Positions 8,906 through 17,032 are shown, counted from the first letter of the stretch. The stretch is DNA of 47,725 nt from Cupriavidus basilensis OR16 (GCF_000243095.1 NZ_AHJE01000056.1:1-47725), one strand, 5' to 3'. The notes: generated by a model not told the origin, from the letters alone. Numbers and translations: made by a program.

Positions 8906-9741
8906 ATCGCCTGGCCACCGCGCCCGTGCTGATGCTGGCCGCTCCGATAGCGTTCTTCGCGGCGTTCTTCCTGGCGCCGCTCGCGGTCGTGCTGATTGCC
9001 AGTTTCACCGGCGAGCATGCGGCGTGGACGCTTGCGAGCTACGTCCGCGTGCTGGCCGACCACTATCACTGGGAGGTCATCCTGGTGACGTTCCGCATCG
9101 CTTGCCTGACCACGCTGGCGTGCCTGGTGCTTGGCTACCCGCTCGCCTGGTACCTCGTGCGCATCGTGCGCTGGGCAGCGTGGCGCAGGGTCTGCGTGAT
9201 CTTGCTGGTGGTGCCTATGTTCACCAGCAATATCGTGCGCTCGTTCGGGTGGATGGTGCTGCTGGGCCGCAACGGGCTGGTCAACCAGGCCCTGCTCGAC
9301 GTGGGGCTCGTTGCGCGCCCGGTGCGCTTCCTGGGCACCGAGCTGGGCATCCTGGTCGGCATGGTCTACGTACTGTTGCCGTTTGTCGTGCTAGCCGTGG
9401 GCAATGCGCTCGCCAGGGTCGACCCGGCCTACGAGCAGGCCTCGGCCGACCTGGGCGCAAGCCCGGCCTCGACCTTCCTCCATGTCACCTTTGCCCTTAC
9501 GCTGCCCGGCGTGGTGGCTGGCGCCATCATGGTGTTCACGCTGGCGGTCAGTGCCTATGTCACCCCGGCGCTGCTGTCGGGCGGACGCATCACGGTGCTC
9601 TCGATGCTGATCTTCCAGCAGTACAGCTCGACCTTCGATTTTCACTACGGCGGCGCGCTGAGCATCGTGCTGCTGGTCTTCACGCTTGCCATGGTGGCGC
9701 TTGCCAGCCGCGTGGGCGAGATTCCCGGGAGCGCGCGATGA
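8902..9741 (+). CDS. ABC transporter permease (PotB-like)
   Basis: Inner-membrane permease, 279 residues, with about six hydrophobic helices, the first being LMLAAPIAFFAAFFLAPLAV. The EAA coupling loop is visible as EQASADLGASPASTFLHVTF. It starts at ATG 8902, overlapping the ATPase stop. The longer open frame back to 8704 is a shadow of the ATPase gene. It pairs with the second permease to form the translocation channel. Confidence 0.94.
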   Translation: MNRLATAPVLMLAAPIAFFAAFFLAPLAVVLIASFTGEHAAWTLASYVRVLADHYHWEVILVTFRIACLTTLACLVLGYPLAWYLVRIVRWAAWRRVCVILLVVPMFTSNIVRSFGWMVLLGRNGLVNQALLDVGLVARPVRFLGTELGILVGMVYVLLPFVVLAVGNALARVDPAYEQASADLGASPASTFLHVTFALTLPGVVAGAIMVFTLAVSAYVTPALLSGGRITVLSMLIFQQYSSTFDFHYGGALSIVLLVFTLAMVALASRVGEIPGSAR

Positions 9742-10526
9742 TGGTCCGGATCCTGGTGCGGGTAGTGTCGTGGAGCGTGCTGGCTTACCTGGTGTTGCCG
9801 CTGGTGGTGATCCTGGGCAGCTCGCTGACGGCCTCATCGTTTCTTGCTTTTCCGCCGCAAGGCCTCACGCTCAACTGGTACCGCGGGATGCTGGCCGACC
9901 CGTCGTACGTGGCGGCGTTCTCCACCAGCACCGCGCTTGCGCTGGCCGCGACGCTGGCCGCCCTGGTACTGACCGTGCCGGCCGCGCTGGCGCTGGCGCG
10001 CTACGCGTTTCCCGGCAAGCGTGCGATCGCAGCGCTCTTGATGTCACCGCTGGTACTGCCGCATGTCGTGCTCGGGGCGGCCCTGTTGCAGTTCGGCGGC
10101 TATTTTGGGCTGACCCGTAGTTTTCTCTCCTTGCTCATCGGGCATTGCGTCATCGTCGCGCCCTTCGTGCTGCGCTCGACGCTGGCGCTGATGACGCCGG
10201 AGCAAAAGGCGCTGGAGGAAGCGTCCGCGGATCTTGGCGCCAATCCCTGGACCACCTTCTTCCTGGTCGTCCTGCCGCAGATACGGCCGGGCATCGTCAC
10301 CGGGTCGATCTTTGCATTCATCTCATCCTGGATCAACGTGGAGCTGTCGATTTTCAATACGACCGCGGCGCTGAACACGATCCCGGTGAAGTTGTTCAAC
10401 TACGTGCAGTACACCATCGACCCGACGATCGCCGCCGTCTCCGGCACCACCATCGTGGTGGCCATCGTGGCGATCACGATACTCGATTTGACCGTCGGCC
10501 TGGACATGCTGTCCGACCGCAAATAA
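9738..10526 (+). CDS. ABC transporter permease (PotC-like)
   Basis: Second inner-membrane permease, 262 residues, about six helices. The EAA loop reads EEASADLGANPWTTFFLVVL. The N-terminal helix (VLAYLVLPLVVILGSSL) and the segment LNWYRGML are typical of PotC-type subunits. It begins at ATG 9738, overlapping the previous stop as ATGA, and is followed 35 bases later by the racemase-like gene. No irregularity seen. Confidence 0.94.
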   Translation: MMVRILVRVVSWSVLAYLVLPLVVILGSSLTASSFLAFPPQGLTLNWYRGMLADPSYVAAFSTSTALALAATLAALVLTVPAALALARYAFPGKRAIAALLMSPLVLPHVVLGAALLQFGGYFGLTRSFLSLLIGHCVIVAPFVLRSTLALMTPEQKALEEASADLGANPWTTFFLVVLPQIRPGIVTGSIFAFISSWINVELSIFNTTAALNTIPVKLFNYVQYTIDPTIAAVSGTTIVVAIVAITILDLTVGLDMLSDRK

Positions 10527-10561
10527 CCCACTCAGCCATTTCTCAGCGAGGAGCTTCAGCC

Positions 10562-11575
10562 ATGCGCAAGCAGGACGCGTTCGACGTTATCTACACCCAT
10601 ACGGAAGGTGAGCCGCTTTGCATCGTGCACAGCGGGATCCCTTACCCGGCAGGATCCACCATCCTGGAAAAGCGCGCTTTCCTGGAGAAGCACTATGACT
10701 GGCTGCGCAAGGCCCTGATGCGCGAGCCGCGCGGGCACAAGGACATGTTCGGCGTATTCCTCACCCCGCCGTCGAGCCCGGAATACGATGCCGGCCTGAT
10801 CTATATCGATGGCACCGAGTACTCGCATATGTGCGGTCACGGCACGATTGCGGTGAGCATGGCGATGGTCGCGCTCGGCCTGGTGCCGCGCGGCAGCGAT
10901 GGCATGACCCGCATCCGCTTCGAAACCACTGCGGGCCTGGTCGTCTCCGAGGTGGCCTCGGAGGGCGACACCGTCCTGTGGACCCGTTTCGAGAACGTGC
11001 CGGCTTACGTGGTGGCCCAGGATATTCCCGTGCACCTGCCGGGCTATGGCGACTTGAAGGCGGACCTCGTCTGGGGTGGCAACTACTTCGGTATCGTGGA
11101 CCTGAGCAACTGCAACCTGCGCATCTCGCCGGACAACGGCAGTGAGCTTGCACGCCTTGGCGTCGAGGTTCGCGACCAGATCAACCAGAAAATGAAGATC
11201 CAGCATCCGACCGAGGCCCACATCAACAATCTCAACTTCATCACGTTCTGGCACCAGCCCACCATCGAGGGTGCCTTCTACAAGAATGTCCATGTGTTCA
11301 GTGCCGGCCAGCTCGACCGATCGCCTGGCGGTACCGGCACCAGCGCCATGATGGCGATGTTCGAAGCGCGCGGGAAGATGGGCATGAACCAACCCATCCT
11401 GTCCGAAGGCCTGCTGGGCAGCGGCACCTTCGAGGGCTGCCTGCTGGGTGAGGTGGATCTCAACGGCACGCGCGCGGTTCGTCCGACGGTAAAAGGCACC
11501 GCCAGCATCCTAGGGACTGCGCGCTGGCAGATCGACCGGAACGATCCGGTTGGGGCGGGGTTCCTGGTGCGTTGA
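10562..11575 (+). CDS. Proline racemase superfamily enzyme with second catalytic Cys replaced by Gly
   Basis: Member of the proline racemase / hydroxyproline epimerase / trans-3-hydroxyproline dehydratase superfamily, 337 residues, cytosolic. The first catalytic motif is intact (HMCGHGT, Cys91). The second motif, normally DRSPCGTGT, reads DRSPGGTGT, so Gly256 replaces the second acid/base Cys. Established chemistry: two Cys act in 1,1-proton transfer, and family members lacking the second Cys include dehydratases. The protein is therefore unlikely to be a simple racemase. The codon is GGC, one base from TGC. It sits 35 bases after the importer genes and probably acts on the imported compound. 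The next gene is convergent, across a strong hairpin. Confidence 0.9.
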   Translation: MRKQDAFDVIYTHTEGEPLCIVHSGIPYPAGSTILEKRAFLEKHYDWLRKALMREPRGHKDMFGVFLTPPSSPEYDAGLIYIDGTEYSHMCGHGTIAVSMAMVALGLVPRGSDGMTRIRFETTAGLVVSEVASEGDTVLWTRFENVPAYVVAQDIPVHLPGYGDLKADLVWGGNYFGIVDLSNCNLRISPDNGSELARLGVEVRDQINQKMKIQHPTEAHINNLNFITFWHQPTIEGAFYKNVHVFSAGQLDRSPGGTGTSAMMAMFEARGKMGMNQPILSEGLLGSGTFEGCLLGEVDLNGTRAVRPTVKGTASILGTARWQIDRNDPVGAGFLVR

Positions 11576-11606
11576 GGCGTGACGGGCAATCCGCCCGTCA
11601 CGCCTC
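11574..11606. terminator. Perfect 14-bp-stem hairpin between convergent genes
   Basis: The sequence GAGGCGTGACGGGC at 11574-11587 is exactly complementary to 11593-11606 across a five-base loop. It starts at the stop codon of the racemase-like gene and lies about 40 bases beyond the end of the convergent LysE gene. There is no T tract, so it may act bidirectionally through stem stability alone. Confidence 0.6.
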
Positions 11607-11645
11607 GCCCAGGATGCGGCTGGCCTGATGCCCCCGCATCCGCGC

Positions 11646-12272
11646 TTACTCGAAGGAAATCCGCGCGGCGAAGGCCAGCAGCGCAGCCGAGAAGGACCAG
11701 CGCTGCACCGTCTGCGCGCGCGGGCTCCTGCGCAGCCAGCCGGTCAGGCGCACCGCGCCGAACACGCACGCCAGGTCAAAGGCAACGCCGGTCAGCACCA
11801 GCACCACGCCAAGCTCAAGCACTTGCGACCACACCGGCGCGCCATGCGGATCCACGAACTGCGGCAACAGCACGGAGCAAAAGAGCAGGGCCTTGGGGTT
11901 GAGGATGCTGCTGAGCGCGCCCTTGGCAACGCAGGCGCGCAGCGGCACTGGCGGCGCCGTGCCGCTGCCCGAGCCCATCCCGAAGGCCGGGCTGCGGAAG
12001 ATCTGGATGGCCACATAAGCCAGGTAAAGGCCGCCCGCGACGCGGATGCCCTGGTACAGCCAGGGCGCCGCGCGCAGCAGTGCGGCCACGCCGCATGCCG
12101 AGAGCGTGACATGCGCGGCGCGTGCCATGGCCAGGCCGGCGACAGTGGCCAGGCCGTGGCGGATGCCCCGGCCGGTGCTGGTTTGCAGCACCAGTGCCAT
12201 ATCCGGTCCGGGCAGCGCGTAGACCACGGCCAAGGCGCCGATAAAGGTGACGAGGAGATGTAGTGAGACCAT
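11646..12272 (-). CDS. LysE/RhtB-family amino-acid exporter
   Basis: Inner-membrane exporter of the LysE/RhtB family, 208 residues. It has the family signature PGPDMALVLQTSTGRGIRHG in the first loop and about six hydrophobic helices, with LNPKALLFCSVLLPQF in the middle. It starts at ATG 12272 and is divergent from an Lrp/AsnC regulator, the classic arrangement in which the regulator senses an amino acid and induces its exporter. The substrate cannot be told from sequence. Confidence 0.93.
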   Translation of the reverse strand: MVSLHLLVTFIGALAVVYALPGPDMALVLQTSTGRGIRHGLATVAGLAMARAAHVTLSACGVAALLRAAPWLYQGIRVAGGLYLAYVAIQIFRSPAFGMGSGSGTAPPVPLRACVAKGALSSILNPKALLFCSVLLPQFVDPHGAPVWSQVLELGVVLVLTGVAFDLACVFGAVRLTGWLRRSPRAQTVQRWSFSAALLAFAARISFE

Positions 12273-12344
12273 GATGCATGCCGTGTCGAGGGCAATATCA
12301 TGACTCAGGGGGCGGAGGGGATTCTGGCGATTTTATATTGCCAA

Positions 12345-12374
12345 TTCATATAGTCCGGTGGAATCCGCTAATAT
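12345..12374 (+). promoter_or_regulatory. Candidate sigma-70 promoter for the Lrp-family gene
   Basis: TTCATA at 12345-12350 and TAATAT at 12369-12374 are separated by 18 bases, inside a conspicuously AT-rich patch of an otherwise GC-rich window. It lies just upstream of the TTG start at 12399. The -35 match is weak; the -10 match is good. Confidence 0.35.
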
Positions 12375-12398
12375 TTGCGTATTTATTGGGGCTTACCT

Positions 12399-12860
12399 TT
12401 GAATCTCGACAAAACCGATCGCGCCATCCTGATGGCGTTGCAGGCCGACGGACGCGCCACCAACGCCAGCGTGGCGGAATCCGTGGGGCTGAGCGAGACG
12501 CCTTGCGCGCGCCGGCTCAAGCGGCTGGAGGCCGATGGCTATATCGAGGCCTATCGCGCGGTGCTGTCCCGCCAAGCCCTGGGGCTCGGCCTGATGGCCT
12601 TCACGCAGGTCCGCTTTGGCGTGCACAGCCGTGAGCTTTCCGACCGCTTCGAGCGGGAGATCCAGGCAATCCCGCGCATCGTCTCCTGCCACAACGTGTC
12701 GGGTAGCGCCGATTACCTGCTCCTGGTGGTCGCGCGGGACCTAGAGGATTACGGCATCTTCATGCGCGATGTATTGCGCACACTGCCCGGCGTGACGGCG
12801 GTGGAGTCCATGCTGTCGCTGGGTGAGGTCAAGCGCAATGCCGGCTTGCCGTTGCTGTAA
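12399..12860 (+). CDS. Lrp/AsnC-family transcription regulator
   Basis: Feast/famine regulator, 153 residues. The N-terminus starts NLDKTDRAILMALQADGR, followed by the helix-turn-helix (ASVAESVGLSETPCARRLKRLE). The C-terminal RAM effector domain (VSCHNVSGSADYLLLVVARD) is complete. I start it at TTG 12399, because family members begin at this residue and GGGG lies eight bases upstream; the TTG at 12375 would add eight unusual residues. It probably controls the divergent LysE exporter. Confidence 0.92.
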   Translation: MNLDKTDRAILMALQADGRATNASVAESVGLSETPCARRLKRLEADGYIEAYRAVLSRQALGLGLMAFTQVRFGVHSRELSDRFEREIQAIPRIVSCHNVSGSADYLLLVVARDLEDYGIFMRDVLRTLPGVTAVESMLSLGEVKRNAGLPLL

Positions 12861-12899
12861 CGTGGCGACGCCGCAAGATTTGACCTGAAAGACGGTGAC

Positions 12900-13265
12900 T
12901 CAGTCGTCGCGGTCCGCAGCCAGGGATATTTCACGCGCGACAAAGAAGCAGAGAAGCGCGATCCCCGTGCACAGGATCGCCACGGTGAATGCCAGTTGCC
13001 GCCCGTGCCACAGATCCGAGAACCACTGCGAGAACTCGGCCGCCAGCACCGCCGCCTTGCCGCCGATGCGTTCGAGCTGGAAATCGTATTGCCGCTTCCA
13101 CCCGGGGCCGTAGGCCAGGTCGCCGGCCTCGTCGCTCGCGGCCAACAGATAGATCAGGACGCCCCCGATCCAGCCTGCGGCGAGGATCACGGCGCCCAGC
13201 AGGTAAATGCGGGCGGGAAGGGACCAGCGCTTGCCCGGTGCGTGCCGTTGTTCCGCGTCGCTCAT
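12900..13265 (-). CDS. Small two-helix membrane protein of unknown function
   Basis: Protein of 121 residues with two predicted transmembrane helices, at about residues 20-44 (YLLGAVILAAGWIGGVLIYL) and 92-110 (FTVAILCTGIALLCFFVA). The roughly 45-residue segment between them is charged and aromatic (GPGWKRQYDFQLERIGG). No enzymatic motif is seen. The start ATG 13265 is preceded by AGAGGACACC, and this Shine-Dalgarno-bearing segment is tandemly duplicated. The much longer open frame to 14321 is an antisense shadow of the adenylyltransferase gene. I do not recognise the family. Confidence 0.75.
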   Translation of the reverse strand: MSDAEQRHAPGKRWSLPARIYLLGAVILAAGWIGGVLIYLLAASDEAGDLAYGPGWKRQYDFQLERIGGKAAVLAAEFSQWFSDLWHGRQLAFTVAILCTGIALLCFFVAREISLAADRDD

Positions 13266-13268
13266 TGG

Positions 13269-13288
13269 TGTCCTCTGTTGTCCTCTGT
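13269..13288. repeat. 10-bp tandem repeat carrying a duplicated Shine-Dalgarno
   Basis: TGTCCTCTGT occurs twice head to tail (13269-13278, 13279-13288). Read on the minus strand, each unit contains AGAGGACA, so the ribosome binding site of the 121-residue membrane protein is present in two copies, one of them at proper spacing from ATG 13265. Confidence 0.9.
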
Positions 13289-13370
13289 TTCCCCGGGTGG
13301 CTTGCACGTATTGTAATAAAGGGCGTGCCACTGCCAGCCTGCCCTGCCTCCGAGGGATAAGATCGATCAG

Positions 13371-13381
13371 CCCCCCCCCCC
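13371..13381. repeat. Run of 11 C residues upstream of the Ap4A phosphorylase-like gene
   Basis: An uninterrupted tract of eleven C lies 31 bases before ATG 13413. Homopolymer C/G tracts of this length can change length by slippage, and when they lie in promoter or leader regions they can vary expression. They are also prone to sequencing error. Confidence 0.85.
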
Positions 13382-13412
13382 GGATATAGTCACTCATCCC
13401 TTGGGCCAGACC

Positions 13413-14369
13413 ATGCCACATCGATCTCTCCTGCCCGGCACGCTGTGGCCGGCTGTCCTGCGCCAGACGCAGCGCGCGCTGCGCAGCGGCGCGCTGCGTC
13501 CGATCGAGACCTCCCAGGCGGGCATCGACGATGGCGGCGTGCGCTTCCTGGTGCGGCAGGTTTCCAGCCTTGCACGCAAGGACCGCGACAGGGACCAGCG
13601 CAACGCTGGCCGCAAGGACAATGCCGTCCCCGGCAACCAGGCGGGCGCCGACCCGTTCCTGCCCCACGACCCGGACCTGTTCGTTGCCGACGTCTCCGAG
13701 ACCCATATTGCGCTGCTGAACAAGTTCAACGTCCTGGACCACCACCTGCTGATCGTTACGCGCCGCTTCGAGCCGCAGGACGCGCTGCTCAACCTGGCAG
13801 ACTTCGAGGCCCTGCTTGCCTGCATGGCCGAGTTCGATGGCCTTGGCTTCTATAACGGCGGCACGGTGGCCGGCGCAAGCCAGCGCCACAAGCACCTGCA
13901 ACTGGTGCCGTTGCCGCTTGCCAGCGAAGGCCCGGCGCTGCCCATCGCGCCGCTGCTTGCGGCCGCGCGCATCGATGGCGCCGTCGGCACTGTGCCAGGG
14001 TTGGCGTTTCCACATGCGTTCGCGCCGCTGGCTTTGCCCGCGGCACCTGGCCCGGCCCTGGCGCGCACGGCACTTGAGCGCTACCGCGCGTTGCTGGAGG
14101 CGGTGGGCGTGCGGACGATCCATGTGGATGGAGAGCCGCAGCCGTCCGCGCCATACAACCTGCTTGTCACGCCGCTCGGGATGCTGCTCGTGCCAAGGTT
14201 GGCGGAGTCCGTCGAGGGCATCTCGGTCAATACGCTCGGCTTCGCGGGATCGTTTTTTGTGCGCAACGAGGCGCAGATGCATACCATCGAGCGGCTTGGC
14301 CCCATGGCGATGCTGCGGCAAGTCGCGGGCCTGGCTTCGGCGTTGCCGGTGGCACCGGGCCGGAAATAA
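13413..14369 (+). CDS. ATP adenylyltransferase / Ap4A phosphorylase family protein
   Basis: HIT-superfamily nucleotidyltransferase that splits diadenosine tetraphosphate with phosphate, or makes it in reverse; 318 residues, cytosolic. The catalytic motif is visible as ASQRHKHLQLVPLPL (H-x-H-x-Q). FNVLDHHLLIVTRRFEPQ and the C-terminal NLLVTPLGMLLVPR segment are also typical of the family. I choose ATG 13413; TTG 13401 would add four residues. The gene appears to be transcribed alone. Confidence 0.92.
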   Translation: MPHRSLLPGTLWPAVLRQTQRALRSGALRPIETSQAGIDDGGVRFLVRQVSSLARKDRDRDQRNAGRKDNAVPGNQAGADPFLPHDPDLFVADVSETHIALLNKFNVLDHHLLIVTRRFEPQDALLNLADFEALLACMAEFDGLGFYNGGTVAGASQRHKHLQLVPLPLASEGPALPIAPLLAAARIDGAVGTVPGLAFPHAFAPLALPAAPGPALARTALERYRALLEAVGVRTIHVDGEPQPSAPYNLLVTPLGMLLVPRLAESVEGISVNTLGFAGSFFVRNEAQMHTIERLGPMAMLRQVAGLASALPVAPGRK

Positions 14370-14498
14370 GGGGTAAATATAAAAGCGGGCGCGCCGTTAA
14401 AGGGTTTGGGCTAGCAAGGTTGTCCGGTGGCGTTCGCGCCGGGCTGGAATCCCTGCGGGATCGTGCTGGCCAACTCGGGTCGCGTCGCTTGCTGTGCG

Positions 14499-15128
14499 AT
14501 GCGATGTTCCCCCAATGTGTCCCTTGGTAGGCCTCGCCACTTGCCTCTTCAAACGGCTACTGCCCCCGCCAGCTCGAACCGCCGCCGCAAGCGCTTGTGC
14601 GTTGTGCGTTTCCTGCCGGCCCTCCTTGCCGCCATCCTCTGTGCACAGTCGCAGGGCACCGCGGCGGACACGGCCCCCCCGCGTTCCGAGGCGGTGGCGC
14701 GGGTGGTGTTCAGCCTGCTTGGCTATGCGCGCTGGCCATCCGAGCGGGAAGTCCTGCGCCTGTGCGTGGACGGCTCGGCCCGCTACGGCGCCAAGCTAGC
14801 GGAGGGAGGCGTCCTGGCAACCGGCCGCGCCGTGCAATCCAGGCGCATCGACCTGCAGGATGGCGTGTCCACCACGGGTTGCGATTCCGTCTACCTGGGG
14901 CCGATGACGGATGCCCGGCGCAAGAAGATGTCGACGGAGCTGATCGGGCGCCCGGTCCTGGTCATCACGGAAGAAGACTACGAGTGCGAGATCGGCAGCA
15001 TGTTCTGCCTTAACGTGGTCGATGGCCACGTCTCGTTCCGCGTCAACCTGGATGCCGTTGCCCGCAGCGGCATCCACATCCATCCGGCCGTTTTGCAGCT
15101 TGGCCGCCGCCGGGGGCCATCGCCATGA
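14499..15128 (+). CDS. YfiR-like periplasmic repressor of a diguanylate cyclase
   Basis: DUF4154/YfiR family. In Pseudomonas, YfiR is a periplasmic protein that holds the inner-membrane cyclase YfiN inactive. A hydrophobic signal segment (FLPALLAAILCAQSQGTAA) is followed by AVARVVFSLLGYARWP and conserved cysteine-bearing segments (GCDSVYLG, YECEIGSMFCLNV), ending with SGIHIHPAVLQLGR. The start is uncertain: ATG 14499 gives 209 residues with a long basic leader, while GTG 14604 gives 174 residues and a normal signal peptide. Neither has a convincing Shine-Dalgarno. The stop overlaps the cyclase start as ATGA. Confidence 0.85.
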   Translation: MRCSPNVSLGRPRHLPLQTATAPASSNRRRKRLCVVRFLPALLAAILCAQSQGTAADTAPPRSEAVARVVFSLLGYARWPSEREVLRLCVDGSARYGAKLAEGGVLATGRAVQSRRIDLQDGVSTTGCDSVYLGPMTDARRKKMSTELIGRPVLVITEEDYECEIGSMFCLNVVDGHVSFRVNLDAVARSGIHIHPAVLQLGRRRGPSP

Positions 15129-16450
15129 AGATGCCCTTGCGGTCCGACGCGACGGGATCGCGTCCGACGCTGTACAACACGCTGCGCCGCATCCACCTCA
15201 ACGTGGCACTGATCGCCGTGTGCACGGCGGGAATCTCGCTGACCGCGCTCGGGCTGGCCGCGCTGCGCGTCTATGCCGACCACAACCTGCACCTGGTCGC
15301 CCGCTCCGTGGCGTACACACTGGAAGCGCCGGTGGTGTTCCGCGACCAGGCGGCCGTCAATGAGGCGCTGGTGGCAATCGCCGCGACGGAGGTGGCCCAG
15401 GCCCGCGTCTACGACAAGGACAACCGGCTGCTGGCCGAGTGGCAGCGCCCGGCCGACGAGCGGTTTCCCGGCCTGCAGCGCCTGGCCAGCCGCGTGATGG
15501 CACTCGGCCCGGTGGAGCAGGAGATCCTGCATGAAACGCAGGCGGTGGGCACCGTTCGCCTGACGGCCGACACCGGCAACCTCTTGCGCTTTGTGCTTAG
15601 CGGGCTGCTGGGGCTGCTGGCTTGCCTGCTGCTTACCGCGGTCAGCGCGCACTACATGTCGAGCCGCATGCTGGTCCACATCATCGAGCCGGTGCGCAAC
15701 CTCATGCGCGTGGCCCATGCCGTGCGATCGGAGCGCGCTTTCGACCAGCGCACGCCACCGGCGCACATTGCCGAGCTCAATGCGCTCGGCGAGGATTTCA
15801 ACGGCCTGCTCGACGAACTGGAGACCTGGCAGAACCAGCTCCAGCACGAGAACAGGTCGCTGGCGCACCGCGCCAGCCACGACAGCCTGACCGGCCTGCT
15901 CAACCGGTCGGCGTTCGAGGATGCGCTGCACCGGGCGGTGCGCTTTGCCGGCACCTCCAAGGGTTACGCCGGCATGCTCTACCTGGATAGCGACGCGTTC
16001 AAGGAGATCAACGACAACTTTGGCCATGCCGCCGGAGACGAGGTGTTGTCCGACATTGCCCGGCGCATCCGCTCCTGTGTGCGCGAGGGCGACCTGGTGG
16101 CCAGGCTCGGCGGCGACGAGTTCGCGGTACTGCTCACCGTGCTGCGCAAGCCTGCCGACCTGATCCAGGTCGCGGAGCATATCCTGCTTCGCATGAAGGA
16201 CCCGGTGCAACTGTCGAGCGGCACCAGGATCGGAGCGTCGCTTAGCATCGGGTTGTCTGTGTTTCCGCTTCATGCGCAGACCGCCGCCACCTTGATGCAA
16301 ACGGCGGACGAGGCCATGTACCAGGCCAAGCGCAGGTCGGGAGGCGGCTGGGAGAGTGCGCAGCCGCGGCTGGGGCGGCCCGAATTCGCATTCGGGCCCG
16401 AGCGCCAGGACAATGAGAAAAATGATGGGGACATCGATCGTGCTATCTAA
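15125..16450 (+). CDS. YfiN-like membrane diguanylate cyclase (CHASE8-HAMP-GGDEF)
   Basis: Inner-membrane enzyme that makes cyclic di-GMP from two GTP, 441 residues. Helices lie at about residues 25-48 and 153-175. Between them is a periplasmic domain of about 100 residues fitting CHASE8. A HAMP linker (about 180-235) precedes the GGDEF domain, which begins at HDSLTGLLNRSAF. The active site GGDEF is intact at 329-333, and the product-inhibition site REGD (320-323) stands five residues before it, so an active, feedback-controlled enzyme is expected. It is translationally coupled to yfiR and overlaps the lipoprotein gene by 38 bases. Confidence 0.93.
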   Translation: MKMPLRSDATGSRPTLYNTLRRIHLNVALIAVCTAGISLTALGLAALRVYADHNLHLVARSVAYTLEAPVVFRDQAAVNEALVAIAATEVAQARVYDKDNRLLAEWQRPADERFPGLQRLASRVMALGPVEQEILHETQAVGTVRLTADTGNLLRFVLSGLLGLLACLLLTAVSAHYMSSRMLVHIIEPVRNLMRVAHAVRSERAFDQRTPPAHIAELNALGEDFNGLLDELETWQNQLQHENRSLAHRASHDSLTGLLNRSAFEDALHRAVRFAGTSKGYAGMLYLDSDAFKEINDNFGHAAGDEVLSDIARRIRSCVREGDLVARLGGDEFAVLLTVLRKPADLIQVAEHILLRMKDPVQLSSGTRIGASLSIGLSVFPLHAQTAATLMQTADEAMYQAKRRSGGGWESAQPRLGRPEFAFGPERQDNEKNDGDIDRAI

Positions 16451-16946
16451 CCTGCGAATCACTGGCAGCCGGGGCCTGGCCGCCGCCTCGGTAGCCATCA
16501 CCGTTGCCCTGGCCGCCTGCCAGACGGCGCCCGCTTCCCAGCTCGCTCCCGCGCAAGTCCAGGCGTTGCAGTCGCAGGGGTTCACGCTCACCGAGAACGG
16601 CTGGGAGCTCGGCCTGTCCGAGAAGGTGCTTTTCGGCCTGAACGAGGACGTGATCAGCGGTGACCGGCAAGAGGCCGTGCAGCGCATCGGCCTGGCGCTG
16701 TCGGGCGCGGGCATCGATCACGTGCGGCTGGACGGGCATACTGACGACTCCGGCTCGGCTGACTATAACCAGCAGCTATCGGTCCGGCGCGCGGAGGCGG
16801 TGGCGAAGGTGCTCGCCACGGCGGGAATCCAGCCGGAGAACATCCAGGTGCGCGGACTGGGCAAGAGCAAGCCGGTGGCGGACAACCGTACCGCTGCGGG
16901 CCGCACGGAGAATCGGCGCGTGGCCATCGTGATCACGATCGAGTAG
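16413..16946 (+). CDS. YfiB-like OmpA-domain lipoprotein
   Basis: Outer-membrane lipoprotein, 177 residues. The lipobox LAAC ends at Cys36, followed by a variable linker and an OmpA-type peptidoglycan-binding domain (LDGHTDDSGSADYNQQLSVRRAEAV, GLGKSKPVADN, GRTENRRVAIVI). In the Pseudomonas YfiBNR system, YfiB captures YfiR at the outer membrane and so frees YfiN. The start is one of three near ATGs (16413, 16422, 16425) after AGGA. The open frame upstream lies inside the cyclase gene. Confidence 0.9.
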   Translation: MRKMMGTSIVLSNLRITGSRGLAAASVAITVALAACQTAPASQLAPAQVQALQSQGFTLTENGWELGLSEKVLFGLNEDVISGDRQEAVQRIGLALSGAGIDHVRLDGHTDDSGSADYNQQLSVRRAEAVAKVLATAGIQPENIQVRGLGKSKPVADNRTAAGRTENRRVAIVITIE

Positions 16947-17032
16947 CCGCCGGCGACATCCACAACGCGGCAATCTCAACGGCAATCTCAAGCACGGGCT
17001 CCAGGATAACGGCGCGATCCCGGCTCCCGGCC

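Noticed and set aside
12900..14321. A 473-codon minus-strand open frame
   Set aside because: Only the part from 13265 down encodes a plausible protein with membrane helices; the rest is an antisense shadow of the Ap4A phosphorylase-like gene.
14978..16714. A 578-codon minus-strand open frame opposite the cyclase gene
   Set aside because: Antisense shadow; the plus strand has an intact GGDEF protein.
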